From Bog-473 sp963743785 (GTDB lineage: Bacteria > Actinomycetota > Acidimicrobiia > Acidimicrobiales > RAAP-2), in the NCBI GenBank assembly GCA_963743785.1, contig CAVURD010000028.1, positions 218,409 to 282,408 on the forward strand: a stretch of 64,000 bases of DNA, given 5' to 3'. Position numbers and translations under genes: made by a program. This document shows, one piece after another, positions 44,232 to 53,035 of this stretch. The notes beneath the pieces were generated by a model. That model was given only the letters and a program-made list of their open reading frames with translations, did no database searches and was not told the DNA's origin. How positions within the stretch are numbered: position 1 is the stretch's first letter; every line of letters starts with the position of its first letter.

Positions 44232-45974
44232 ATGACCACTCCTACGGGCACCGACAGCATCACGGCTTCAGTGATTCGCTCGGCCATGGAGACGGTGTGC
44301 TTCGAGATGGCCACCTACGTGTCCCGCACGGCCACGACCCCGATTCTCAATCAATCGAATGAGCGCAACGCCACCATTCTCGATCAGCAGGGCAGGCTGT
44401 CGGCCCTTTCGGTGGGCATCCCCCAATTCATGCTGTCCTCGACGCTTCCCGTGCGCATGGCCATCGATTTCTACGGTGATGAGCTCCGTTCCGGGGATGT
44501 GATCGTCGCCAACGACCCCTACCACGGGGGCGGCCACCTGCCCGACTTCAACGTCTTCAGCCCGATCTTCGACGACGACGAGAGGCTGGTCCTCGTCGCC
44601 TCCATCCAGTGTCATCACGGTGACACCGGCGGTGCGATGGCCGGTGGCTACAACGTCTTCGCCAAGGACATCTGGAGCGAAGGTACCCGGTACCCGCTCC
44701 TGAAAATCGTGGACGGTGGTGTCGAGCGCCGTGACGTCGTCTTGACCATGAGGGCAAACAACCGGCTGCCCGGATTCATCGGCGACCTTCGATCCCAGGT
44801 GGGTGCGGCCCAACTCGGCGCAACCCGGTTGAAGGCCCTCATCGATGACTATGGCGCGGACGTGGTGCGCTCGGCCGTGGACTGGTCGATTGCCGACGCC
44901 CGCCGGCGCTTCTCCCAGGAGATCGCCCAGTGGCCCGACGGGACGTACAAGGCCGACGTCTACGTGGATTCTGACCCAGTGGGAAACCGCGACATTCACG
45001 TCCATGTCGCCGTCACGGTGGCCGGCGAGCGGTTGATCATCGATTTCGACGGCTCGGACACCCGACCCGACATCCAGGCCTGGTCGACGTTTGGCAATAC
45101 CCGCGGCAATGCCATCGCACAACTGGCCAGCATGGTCGAGTCCACCATCCCGAAGAACGAGGGTTTCTTCGACTGCATCGACCTGCGTGTCCCCGAAGGT
45201 TGTTGCCTGAACCCGGCCGAGGGCAAGCCGGTGTCGAGCGGGACCCATCACCCCGGGGTGGAGGTCAGCGACGCCATCGCCCTCGCCATGAGCCATGTCA
45301 TCCCCGACCGCTGCGCTCCGCAGAGCTACAAGTACGGCAGCCCGCGACAGATGTGGGGTGATGAGGATCCCCGGACCGGGAACTCGTTCTTCGACCACGG
45401 GGGAGAAGTCAACGCCGGCTGGGTCAACGCCGTACGCGGGCAGGACGCCTGGGGCGCGTTGGCTGCGGCCAACGGCAACTTGATCAAGGCGAGTGCCGAG
45501 ATCAATGAGCGTTTGTTCCCGCACATCTTGCGGGGCCGGAACTACATCACCGACTCGGGGGGACCCGGACAGTGGCGAGGGGGGTGCGGAAGCCATTTCG
45601 TGAAGGAGGTCCGAACCCCGACCTACGTCAATCAATACGTTGTGAACCAGCGTCACATCCACCCGGGTATCGCCGGGGGCCACCATGGCACCCCGGATCA
45701 CTGCATGGTCGGAGACGTGGAGGTGGACCCATCGGTGGCCAACAAGCTCCTCGACACCGGCGAACAACTCGTCTATCGATTCGGTGGTGGGGGCGGCTGG
45801 GGCGACCCGCTGGTTCGGGATCCCGCCGCCGTGCTTGACGATGTATGGGACGAGTACGTATCGGTCGAAGGTGCCTACAAGGATTACGGAGTGGTCGTCA
45901 CCGGCTCGCTGGAAGCGATGGATCTGGCCGTGGACTTCGACGCCACCAAGTTGGAGCGAGAGGCTCGCAAGTGA
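44232..45974 (+). CDS. hyuB: Hydantoinase B/oxoprolinase-type subunit
   Basis: About 580 residues from ATG 44232. TYVSRTATTPILNQSNERNATILDQQGRL is the beginning of the HyuB fold; ANDPYHGGGHLPDFNVFSPIF and GGAMAGGYNVFAKDIW are diagnostic of the B subunit, and QRHIHPGIAGGHHG lies near the end. Its stop overlaps the start of HyuA (GTGA overlap), so the pair is translationally coupled. HyuA/HyuB open cyclic imides or hydantoins and 5-oxoproline using ATP in the family; the substrate of this pair is unknown. The Gly/His-rich C-terminus VVGAAGATRW in another frame is not used. Confidence 0.93.
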   Translation: MTTPTGTDSITASVIRSAMETVCFEMATYVSRTATTPILNQSNERNATILDQQGRLSALSVGIPQFMLSSTLPVRMAIDFYGDELRSGDVIVANDPYHGGGHLPDFNVFSPIFDDDERLVLVASIQCHHGDTGGAMAGGYNVFAKDIWSEGTRYPLLKIVDGGVERRDVVLTMRANNRLPGFIGDLRSQVGAAQLGATRLKALIDDYGADVVRSAVDWSIADARRRFSQEIAQWPDGTYKADVYVDSDPVGNRDIHVHVAVTVAGERLIIDFDGSDTRPDIQAWSTFGNTRGNAIAQLASMVESTIPKNEGFFDCIDLRVPEGCCLNPAEGKPVSSGTHHPGVEVSDAIALAMSHVIPDRCAPQSYKYGSPRQMWGDEDPRTGNSFFDHGGEVNAGWVNAVRGQDAWGALAAANGNLIKASAEINERLFPHILRGRNYITDSGGPGQWRGGCGSHFVKEVRTPTYVNQYVVNQRHIHPGIAGGHHGTPDHCMVGDVEVDPSVANKLLDTGEQLVYRFGGGGGWGDPLVRDPAAVLDDVWDEYVSVEGAYKDYGVVVTGSLEAMDLAVDFDATKLEREARK

Positions 45975-48028
45975 GCTATCGGATCGGGGTCGACGTAGGG
46001 GGCACGTTCACTGACTGCGTGCTGCGGCGGCCCGACGGAAGCCTGGTGCTCGAGAAGGCGCCCACCACACCGCAGGACCAGAGCGATGGGGTTCTCGCCG
46101 GTCTGGCGCAGCTCGCCACGCTTGAAGGTCTCGAACTGACCGAACTCCTGGCCCAGACCCGCACCATCGTCCACGGAACGACGACGGGCGACAACGCGCT
46201 GATCCAGATGAAGGGGGCTCCGACCGGGCTCATCGTCACCGAGGGATTCCGTGACGAGATTGAGTTCCGTCGGTGCTTCAAAGAGGACATCTGGGACCCG
46301 GCGGCCGCGCCGCCCGCGCCTATCGCCCGACGGCGGGTTCGGCTCGAGGTTGCCGAGCGTATGACGGCGGAAGGGGACGTCGAGACGGCGCTGGACGAAG
46401 AGGCAGTGCGCAAGGCCACCGTCCGCCTGAGGAACTTCGGGGTCACTTCCATCGCCGTCTGCTTCCTGCACTCCTACATCAACTCAGATCACGAGTTGCG
46501 GGCCCGAGAGATCATCCTTGAGGAATTCCCTGACGTCGAGATGGTGTCCCTCTCCCACGAGGTACTGCCGAAGCCGCCCGAGTTCGAGCGCACGTCGACC
46601 ACCCTGGTCAACTCGTTCGTGGGACCTCCCATCGCCCGGTACCTCGAACGACTGACGGCCCGGCTGGCCGACGCCGGCTTTTCACACGAACTGTTGGTGG
46701 CCACTTCGGCCGGGGGTGTGGCCACCGCCGAAGCTGCGGCGCGCCGGGCCGTGGCCACGATCGGCTCGGGACCCACTGGTGGCGTGATTGCGGCCGCCCG
46801 TGCCGGAAGCAGTGCTGGACTCGGTGATGTCGTCAGCGTCGACATGGGCGGCACCAGTTACGACCTGTGCCTCATCCGAGGTGGCCGTCCCGAGGTCAAA
46901 ATGGACTGGAACTGGCGGCACCGCTATTGCATCGGGATCCCCATGGTCGATATCCCGTCGGTCGGGGCCGGGGGAGGATCCATCGCCTGGGAAGAAGGGG
47001 GCATCCTGCACGTCGGACCGCAGTCGGCCGGCTCGGAACCGGGTCCGGTCTGCTACGGCCGGGGCGGCACGGAGCCCACCGTGACCGATGCCGACCTCGT
47101 GCTCGGTCGTCTGGACCCCGATCGGTTCGCCAGCGGACGCCTGGCGTTGGATCTCGATGCCGCCACGGCGTCCCTGGCCCGTCTGGGATCCCGACTGGGG
47201 TCGGACGTCGAGGCCACGGCGGCCGCCGCGGTGAGACTGGTGGATGCCCACATGACCGACGCCATCCGCCGGGTGCTCTCTCTCGCCGGAGCGGATCCCC
47301 GCCGACTCGACCTGGTGGCATTCGGCGGCATGGGCGGACTGCACGCCACGACCCAGGCCGCTGCCCTGGGGATGCGCCGGGTGCTCGTGCCCAGTGCCGC
47401 CCCCGGACTCTCGGCCCTGGGCCTCTTGACCGCCGATCACATCATCGACGACTCCCGCGGCTACATCGTTCCCTGGCGGGAGGCGGACTTCGACCGATTG
47501 ACCCGCTGGGCCGAGGAACTCCGCATCGGAGCCATGGCCGAACTCACCCAGGCCGGGGTGCCCGAGCACAGAATCCGACTGGAGTGGTCGATCCTCTTGG
47601 TCTATCCCGGGCAGACATTCGACGTAGCCGTGCCCGTGGACACCCCGACCGACGTGGCCGCCGCGGTCACCGAGTTCCATCGGCGCAATGAAGAGGCTCG
47701 CCTGATTGAGGCCCGAGCCCAGGAGCCGATTCTGCGGGGCATTCGCCTAACGGCGGTCGGTGCGGTGGACGAGATGGCCGCCGTGACGCTTGAACCTGGG
47801 GCCTCGCCGGCTCCGTTGGGCCACCGCGACATGTGGGCCGCCGACGGCTGGCAACGCCAGGCGCCCTATTACGACTTCGCCACGCTCCGACCGGGTTCTC
47901 GCATCGAAGGCCCGGCCGCGGTGCAGAGCCCCTTCACCACGGTCATCGTCCGTCCAGGCGACGTGGGCGAGTTGACGGAGGGCGGCGATCTGCTCATCGA
48001 CGTCGCCGCCGACGGCGGCGCCCTGTGA
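45971..48028 (+). CDS. hyuA: Hydantoinase A/oxoprolinase-type subunit
   Basis: A 685-residue protein from GTG 45971. The N-terminal GVDVGGTFTDCVL is the hydantoinase/oxoprolinase nucleotide-binding motif; HGTTTGDNALIQMKGAPTGLIVTEGFRDEI and VDMGGTSYDLC follow in the expected order, and SVGAGGGSIAW is the third ATP-binding segment. The chain is normal length. With HyuB it forms the usual heteromer for ATP-dependent opening of a cyclic amide or for acetophenone/acetone carboxylase-type chemistry. It is followed by an amidohydrolase on the same strand. Confidence 0.93.
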   Translation: MSYRIGVDVGGTFTDCVLRRPDGSLVLEKAPTTPQDQSDGVLAGLAQLATLEGLELTELLAQTRTIVHGTTTGDNALIQMKGAPTGLIVTEGFRDEIEFRRCFKEDIWDPAAAPPAPIARRRVRLEVAERMTAEGDVETALDEEAVRKATVRLRNFGVTSIAVCFLHSYINSDHELRAREIILEEFPDVEMVSLSHEVLPKPPEFERTSTTLVNSFVGPPIARYLERLTARLADAGFSHELLVATSAGGVATAEAAARRAVATIGSGPTGGVIAAARAGSSAGLGDVVSVDMGGTSYDLCLIRGGRPEVKMDWNWRHRYCIGIPMVDIPSVGAGGGSIAWEEGGILHVGPQSAGSEPGPVCYGRGGTEPTVTDADLVLGRLDPDRFASGRLALDLDAATASLARLGSRLGSDVEATAAAAVRLVDAHMTDAIRRVLSLAGADPRRLDLVAFGGMGGLHATTQAAALGMRRVLVPSAAPGLSALGLLTADHIIDDSRGYIVPWREADFDRLTRWAEELRIGAMAELTQAGVPEHRIRLEWSILLVYPGQTFDVAVPVDTPTDVAAAVTEFHRRNEEARLIEARAQEPILRGIRLTAVGAVDEMAAVTLEPGASPAPLGHRDMWAADGWQRQAPYYDFATLRPGSRIEGPAAVQSPFTTVIVRPGDVGELTEGGDLLIDVAADGGAL

Positions 48029-48050
48029 CCTTTGCAGGGTAGGAACCGCG

Positions 48051-49283
48051 ATGCGTGACCTGCCCAAGATCATCTCGGTCGACGATCACGTCGTCGAACC
48101 CGCCCACGTGTGGAACACATGGCTTCCAGAGCGGCTCCGCGACAGCGGGCCCCGCGTCATCCGCGAGAAGTGGGCGCCCTTCATCCACAAGCCAGGCGCA
48201 CGTTATGAGAACACAATCGACCCGGAAGGGATCGAAGGCGACGCCTGGTTGTACGAGGACCGACTGATCTACGTCCAAAAGAGCTTTGTCGCCATACCGC
48301 AGTCGGCGACGCCGGACGGCATTGAGGGGGGGTTCGACCGCACCAAGATGCAGATGATCGCCACCACGTACGACGAGATGCGGCCCGGTTGTTGGGACCC
48401 GCACGAGCGGGTCAAGGATTTCGAGGCCAACCACATGGACGGCTCACTGCCCTTCCCGACCTTCCCCCGGTTCTGCGGTCAGACGTTCATGGACGGGAAC
48501 GACAAGGAACTCGGGTTGGCCTGCGTGCGGGCCTACAACGATTGGATGATCGAGGAGTGGTGTGCGCCGACGAACGGGATGAATATCCCGCTCTGCATCA
48601 TCCCCCTTTGGGACCCCGCGCTCGCAGTCGAGGAGGTCAAGCGCGTCAGCGCCAAGGGCGTGCATGCGATTTGCTTCTCTGAAATTCCGACCAAACTCGG
48701 TCTGCCCAGCATCCACACCGATCACTGGGACCCGCTGTTCCAGGTTTGCAACGACAATGCGGTCACACTGTGCATGCACATCGGGTCGTCGTCGTCCATG
48801 CCGGCTGCCTCTCCGGACGCACCCGAGGCGGTGGGTTCGGCGCTGCAATTCAACAACGCGTTCGCCTCATTGATCGATTGGCTCTTCAGCGGGAAGATGT
48901 TGCGATATCCACAGCTCAAGCTCGCCTACAGCGAGGGTCAGATCGGGTGGATTCCCTATGCGCTCGAGCGCGCCGACATCGTGTGGGACATCCAGGACTC
49001 GTGGAACCACGCCAAGGACACGCTGAAAGATCCCCCGTCAACTCAGTACTACGGCAGGGTGTTCGGCTGCTTCACCGCTGATGCGCACGGTCTGAAGAAC
49101 CTGGAGGCGGTTGGGCCCAAGAACATCTGTTTCGAGATCGACTACCCACATTCCGACACGACCTGGCCCACCTCCAAGGCGTATGCCGAGAATTTCGTGG
49201 CCACCCAGGGCCTCTCGGAAGAGGTCACCTATGACGTACTGCGCGGTAACGCGATCCGAATGCTGTCGCTCGACCGCACGTAG
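48051..49283 (+). CDS. Amidohydrolase family protein (PF04909 type)
   Basis: A 410-residue protein from ATG 48051, with GGTAGGA about 8 bases upstream and 22 bases from the HyuA stop, so probably the third gene of the Hyu operon. SVDDHVVEPAHVWNTWLPE gives the DxH metal motif; CMHIGSSSSMP gives a second His, and IDYPHSDTTWP the metal Asp with the following His. Close relatives in actinobacteria are uncharacterised; the family decarboxylates or hydrolyses small ring-derived acids. It could act on the product of HyuAB, which is inference from position. Confidence 0.9.
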   Translation: MRDLPKIISVDDHVVEPAHVWNTWLPERLRDSGPRVIREKWAPFIHKPGARYENTIDPEGIEGDAWLYEDRLIYVQKSFVAIPQSATPDGIEGGFDRTKMQMIATTYDEMRPGCWDPHERVKDFEANHMDGSLPFPTFPRFCGQTFMDGNDKELGLACVRAYNDWMIEEWCAPTNGMNIPLCIIPLWDPALAVEEVKRVSAKGVHAICFSEIPTKLGLPSIHTDHWDPLFQVCNDNAVTLCMHIGSSSSMPAASPDAPEAVGSALQFNNAFASLIDWLFSGKMLRYPQLKLAYSEGQIGWIPYALERADIVWDIQDSWNHAKDTLKDPPSTQYYGRVFGCFTADAHGLKNLEAVGPKNICFEIDYPHSDTTWPTSKAYAENFVATQGLSEEVTYDVLRGNAIRMLSLDRT

Positions 49284-49334
49284 CGACCCGTACACCCTCG
49301 CGGTGGACCACTGGCGGGTGGCAAGAACGGACGC

Positions 49335-50597
49335 TCAGTCGATGGGCGTGAACTCGAGGTGGAGCCGGTCGTGCCCGCGGAGCATCCAGGTGGGTGTGTA
49401 CTCCCAGTGGCGGTGGCCGACCGGGCCGTGGTGTGACTCCGAAATGCGGATGTCCGCCATCCGGTCGAGTAGACGCTGCAGGGAGACGTTGGCCTCGGCT
49501 CGGGCCAGTGGTGCGCCGGCACAGGTGTGGATGCCGTGACCGAAGGCGATGTGCTGGCGGGCGTTCTCGCGGTCGAGGCGAAGCTCGTCGGGATGCTCGA
49601 ACTCGCGAGGATCTCGATTGGCCCCGCTGGGGAGCACCATGACCGTGCTGCCCGCCGGGATCGTCGTGTCCCGCACCGTCGTCGGTGTGCGCGACAGGCG
49701 GAAGGTGCCATTGATCGGAGGCTCCAGTCGCAAGCTCTCCTCTATGAAGGGGGAGACGAGGGAACGGTCCTGGCGGATCTGCTGCTGGAGTTCAGGGCGT
49801 TCGGCCAGGGTCTGGAGGGCGGTGCCCAGGAGCCTTGCCGTGGTCTCCTGACCGGCGGCGAACAGGTTGGAGGCGATTTTCATGACGTCTTGGACCGGAG
49901 GCAGTGAGCCGTCGGGGAAGGTCGCCGTGGCCAGACCGGTCATCACATCGTCCCGAGGCTGACGCCGCCGATCCTCGATGTAGCCCGTGAACTGGGCGTA
50001 GAGGTATTCGAGCGGGCTGTGGGTCATCTCGAGGTGTTCGCCCGCGCCGTGCATCAATTGCTCGAGAAACTCCGCATGGTCCTCCTCGGGCACACCGAGA
50101 AGATCGGCCACCACCAGCATGGTGTACGGCTGGGCGTACTCGCCGACGAACTCGCATTCACCCCGGGCCTGGAACTGGTCGATCCGGTCGTCGGCCAGGC
50201 GCCGCAGCGACTCCTCGTTCTCCTTGAGGCGTTTCGGGGTGATCAGCCGCATCAGAAGTCCGCGCTGGGCGGTGTGCTTGGGGGGGTCGAAGGTGGGGAG
50301 CTGGTCACCGAAGGGGAGGTCATCGCGGTGGGTCTCGATGATGTCGGTGATGTCGTCGCCCTCGAGCGGGACGGGGAACTTGGCGAAGGGGCCGATGGCT
50401 GAATTGCAGTTGGAGAAGGTCGCCTGGTCGTGGTAGATCTCGACCGCCTCGTCGTAACCCGTCACCATGTAGACGTCGTGATGCGACTCCTTCGTGATGG
50501 GGCAGCGATCACGCAGGTGTTCGAGATACGGATAGGGATTGTCGTGCAGCTCGTCGGTGCGGAAGAAGTCGATGGAATCGAACTGCTCGTCGTTCAT
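49335..50597 (-). CDS. Cytochrome P450
   Basis: A 420-residue P450 from ATG 50597, preceded by GGAGA. NLFAAGQETTARLL is the oxygen-binding helix (AGQETT), EESLRLEPP the ExxR region, and IAFGHGIHTCAGAPLARAEA the heme loop with Cys. It is a paralogue of the P450 at 39137-40423 (long shared stretches LLMRLITPKRLK, IGPFAKFPVPLEGDD). It is divergent from an SDR at 50782, so each of the two paralogues lies next to an SDR. It probably hydroxylates a hydrophobic substrate; electrons must come from a ferredoxin/reductase elsewhere. Confidence 0.94.
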   Translation of the reverse strand: MNDEQFDSIDFFRTDELHDNPYPYLEHLRDRCPITKESHHDVYMVTGYDEAVEIYHDQATFSNCNSAIGPFAKFPVPLEGDDITDIIETHRDDLPFGDQLPTFDPPKHTAQRGLLMRLITPKRLKENEESLRRLADDRIDQFQARGECEFVGEYAQPYTMLVVADLLGVPEEDHAEFLEQLMHGAGEHLEMTHSPLEYLYAQFTGYIEDRRRQPRDDVMTGLATATFPDGSLPPVQDVMKIASNLFAAGQETTARLLGTALQTLAERPELQQQIRQDRSLVSPFIEESLRLEPPINGTFRLSRTPTTVRDTTIPAGSTVMVLPSGANRDPREFEHPDELRLDRENARQHIAFGHGIHTCAGAPLARAEANVSLQRLLDRMADIRISESHHGPVGHRHWEYTPTWMLRGHDRLHLEFTPID

Positions 50598-50743
50598 TGA
50601 TTCTCCAGGTTGTCGTCGGGCGTTGCCCTGATCGGTCGGGTGCAAGGATCGGATTGGATTCTCGGGGGTCAGCCACCAGGGGTATGTTCAGTTGCGGCGC
50701 GGTCATGGCAGCAGACGGCGCCGATGGGAGGGCCGGGCTCATC

Positions 50744-50757
50744 GTCCGGTGCCGGAC
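50744..50757. promoter_or_regulatory. Inverted repeat, possible operator
   Basis: GTCCGG-TG-CCGGAC is a perfect 6-base inverted repeat with a 2-base centre, 25 bases upstream of the SDR ATG and between it and the divergent P450. It may be the binding site of a TetR or other dimeric regulator; no further copy was seen. Confidence 0.4.
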
Positions 50758-50781
50758 ACCACTCGAAAGGAACCGCCGGAT

Positions 50782-51543
50782 ATGGGCCACGAACTGTCGG
50801 GAAAGGTCGCCATCGTCACCGGAGGTGCGAGCGGGATTGGCCGGGCCACCGTCGAGCTCTTCGCCAGCGAAGGCGCCACTGTCGTCATCGCCGACGTGGC
50901 CGTCGAGGAGGGCGAAGCGCTCGCCGCCGAGCTGGGCGATGCCGTGGTGTTCCGGCGCACCGACGTGGCCGATGTCGACCAGGTTCAGGCGCTGGTCGAC
51001 ACCGCGGTGGAGACATTTGGGGGGCTGCAGGTCATGGTCAACAACGCCGGCATCTCCAGTTCGTTCCGCCGCTTCCTGCGAGACGACCTGCGTGACTTCG
51101 ACCGCGTGATGGCGGTCAACCTGTTCGGAGTCGTCATCGGCACGCAGCGCGCCGGCCGGCACATGGCTGAACATGGTGGAGGCTCCATCATCAACACGTC
51201 GTCGATCGGTGGTCTCACCGGGGGTGGGCCCCCAACCGCGTACCGCCTGTCCAAGGCGGCGGTCGCCGAATTCAGTCGCATGGTCGCGGTCGATTTGGCC
51301 GAACACGACGTCCGGGTCAATTGCGTCGCGCCTGGACACATCCCGACCGGTATCACCAGCTACGACATGGGCCCCACCATCAAGCATGACCAGCCACTGC
51401 AGCGCCAAGGGTTGCCGCGCGACGTGGCCGAAGCGGTCCTCTTCCTGGCCGGAGACCGATCGGCCCAGATCACCGGGATCATGGTCCCGGTTGATGGAGG
51501 AACGGTGGCCGGCCGACCTGTCCCACACCCACCGACCCCCTGA
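50782..51543 (+). CDS. Short-chain dehydrogenase/reductase
   Basis: A 253-residue SDR from ATG 50782. TGGASGIG, NNAGISS, NTSSIGGLTGG (catalytic Ser), TAYRLSKAAV (YxxxK) and VDGGTV are all in place. It is divergent from the P450 49335-50597 and could oxidise its alcohol product. The C-terminus AGRPVPHPPTP is slightly extended. It ends 53 bases before a convergent TetR gene. Confidence 0.92.
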   Translation: MGHELSGKVAIVTGGASGIGRATVELFASEGATVVIADVAVEEGEALAAELGDAVVFRRTDVADVDQVQALVDTAVETFGGLQVMVNNAGISSSFRRFLRDDLRDFDRVMAVNLFGVVIGTQRAGRHMAEHGGGSIINTSSIGGLTGGGPPTAYRLSKAAVAEFSRMVAVDLAEHDVRVNCVAPGHIPTGITSYDMGPTIKHDQPLQRQGLPRDVAEAVLFLAGDRSAQITGIMVPVDGGTVAGRPVPHPPTP

Positions 51544-51596
51544 GAGCCGAGCGGAGTCGTTGACGGCTGCGGGCAAGCGGGCGGTGGACAGTGCAG

Positions 51597-52235
51597 TCAC
51601 GAGGGCCCACGCCCATCTCGAACGGCCTCCTCGACCAGTCCGATGACCCAGGAGATGCCCCGGACGGCACCGTCATGCCCGGTGTCCCAGTCAACGACCA
51701 GCCGTTCATAGGCGGCCACGCTCCAGAGCACATCGAAGACGGCCGCCGCCATGGTCCGGTCCTCATCGGCCCAATCCCCAGCCCGGGCCGCCACCGCACC
51801 GAGAAGGGCTTCCTTCTGCCGGCGGTTGGCGTCGATGAGGGTGGGATCGAGCGGCGGTCGGGGCTCCCTCGGATACTGCGAGACATGGTCGAATATCTGG
51901 GTTGCCACGGTGGCAATGTCTTCGAGCGCCATGTCGGCCAGTTCGATCCCGGCCTCCTGCTCGTTCCGGTGCATGACTGCGTCCCGGAGCCCCTGCTCAC
52001 TTCCGAAATAGCGGTAGACGGTTCGCTCGTTGACGCCGGCCCTTTCGGCCACGGCCCGCACGGTCAGCTTCTTCCAGTCACGAACCGATGAGCGGTGCAG
52101 GAGCTCCGAGGCGGCTACGAGGATGCGTTCCCGCGTCTCAGCCGCTCGCTCGCGCCGGAGCGTGCCGTTGTACGGACGACCCTGCAGTGGCGGGGGCTCC
52201 GGCGTGGTCTTCTTGGCGGTGCGTACGGCGTCCAT
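51597..52235 (-). CDS. TetR family transcriptional regulator
   Basis: A 212-residue regulator. After a basic/proline-rich N-terminal tail of about 30 residues, the helix-turn-helix reads ERILVAASELLHRSSVRDWKKLTVRAVAERAGVNERTVYRYFGSEQGLRDAV. The recognition helix NERTVYRYF is typical. It begins 4 bases after the stop of an SDR on the same strand (52240) and is therefore co-transcribed with it. It could control the neighbouring SDR or the P450s. Confidence 0.9.
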   Translation of the reverse strand: MDAVRTAKKTTPEPPPLQGRPYNGTLRRERAAETRERILVAASELLHRSSVRDWKKLTVRAVAERAGVNERTVYRYFGSEQGLRDAVMHRNEQEAGIELADMALEDIATVATQIFDHVSQYPREPRPPLDPTLIDANRRQKEALLGAVAARAGDWADEDRTMAAAVFDVLWSVAAYERLVVDWDTGHDGAVRGISWVIGLVEEAVRDGRGPS

Positions 52236-52239
52236 TCGG

Positions 52240-52980
52240 CTAGGCCAGCTTGGCCGACCAACCGCCGTCGACCGGAATCACGGCTCCGGTGACGAAAGAG
52301 GCTCGATCGGAGGCCAGGAACGCGCCCACTTCGGCCACTTCGTGCGGCAGCCCGGCACGGTTCAACGCGGCTTTGGCGGCGATATCGGGGATGAAGTCCT
52401 CCGCTCCCACGGCCATGATCTCGGTCAGTATGAAGCCGGGGCAGATGGTGTTCACCCGGATCCCCTGGGTGCCGTATTCGATGGCGGCCGACTTGCTGGC
52501 CCCGATGATGCCGTGTTTGGCCGCCTGGTAGACGCTCGTGTAGGCGGACCCGTTGAGACCGCCCACCGAAGACCAGTTGATGATGGAGCCGCCGCCGGTC
52601 GGCAGCATGGTGCGGATGCCGTGCTTCATGCCGAGCATCACCCCCCTTAGATCGACGTCCATCAGCCGGTCGTAGAACTCCATGGTGAGGTCGGCGAGTG
52701 GGCCACCATCGGCGATGCCGGCGACGTTGAGCACGACGTCGACACGTCCGAATTCATCAACGGCCGCGGCCATCATGGCCTCGACCTCGGCCTCCTTGGA
52801 GACGTCACAATGCACGGGGAGGACCCCAGTACCAACTTCTGCCGCCACGTCCCGCTCGGCCCCGCTGATGTCGGCGGCCACCACCTTTGACCCCTCACGG
52901 ACGAAGACCTTGACCGATGCCTTACCCATGCCCGAGCCGGCACCGGTGATGACGGTCACCTTGTCTTCTAATAGGCCCAT
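52240..52980 (-). CDS. Short-chain dehydrogenase/reductase
   Basis: A 246-residue SDR from ATG 52980 (an immediately preceding GTG is also in frame). TGAGSGMG, NVAGIADGG (NxAG), NWSSVGGLNG with catalytic Ser, SVYQAAKHGI (YxxxK) and VDGGWS are visible. The spacing and length are normal. It is the first gene of an SDR-TetR pair transcribed leftward and is 55 bases downstream of the P450 stop at 53036, so the three genes may form one unit. Confidence 0.93.
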   Translation of the reverse strand: MGLLEDKVTVITGAGSGMGKASVKVFVREGSKVVAADISGAERDVAAEVGTGVLPVHCDVSKEAEVEAMMAAAVDEFGRVDVVLNVAGIADGGPLADLTMEFYDRLMDVDLRGVMLGMKHGIRTMLPTGGGSIINWSSVGGLNGSAYTSVYQAAKHGIIGASKSAAIEYGTQGIRVNTICPGFILTEIMAVGAEDFIPDIAAKAALNRAGLPHEVAEVGAFLASDRASFVTGAVIPVDGGWSAKLA

Positions 52981-53035
52981 CACGCCCTTCCGGGATCACG
53001 CCAGCGACGACGCCGCAATGGCGGCCCATCGTTGA

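Noticed and set aside
44268..45767. 499-residue minus-strand open frame opposite hyuB
   Set aside because: It is the high-GC shadow of hyuB; no ribosome site or motif.
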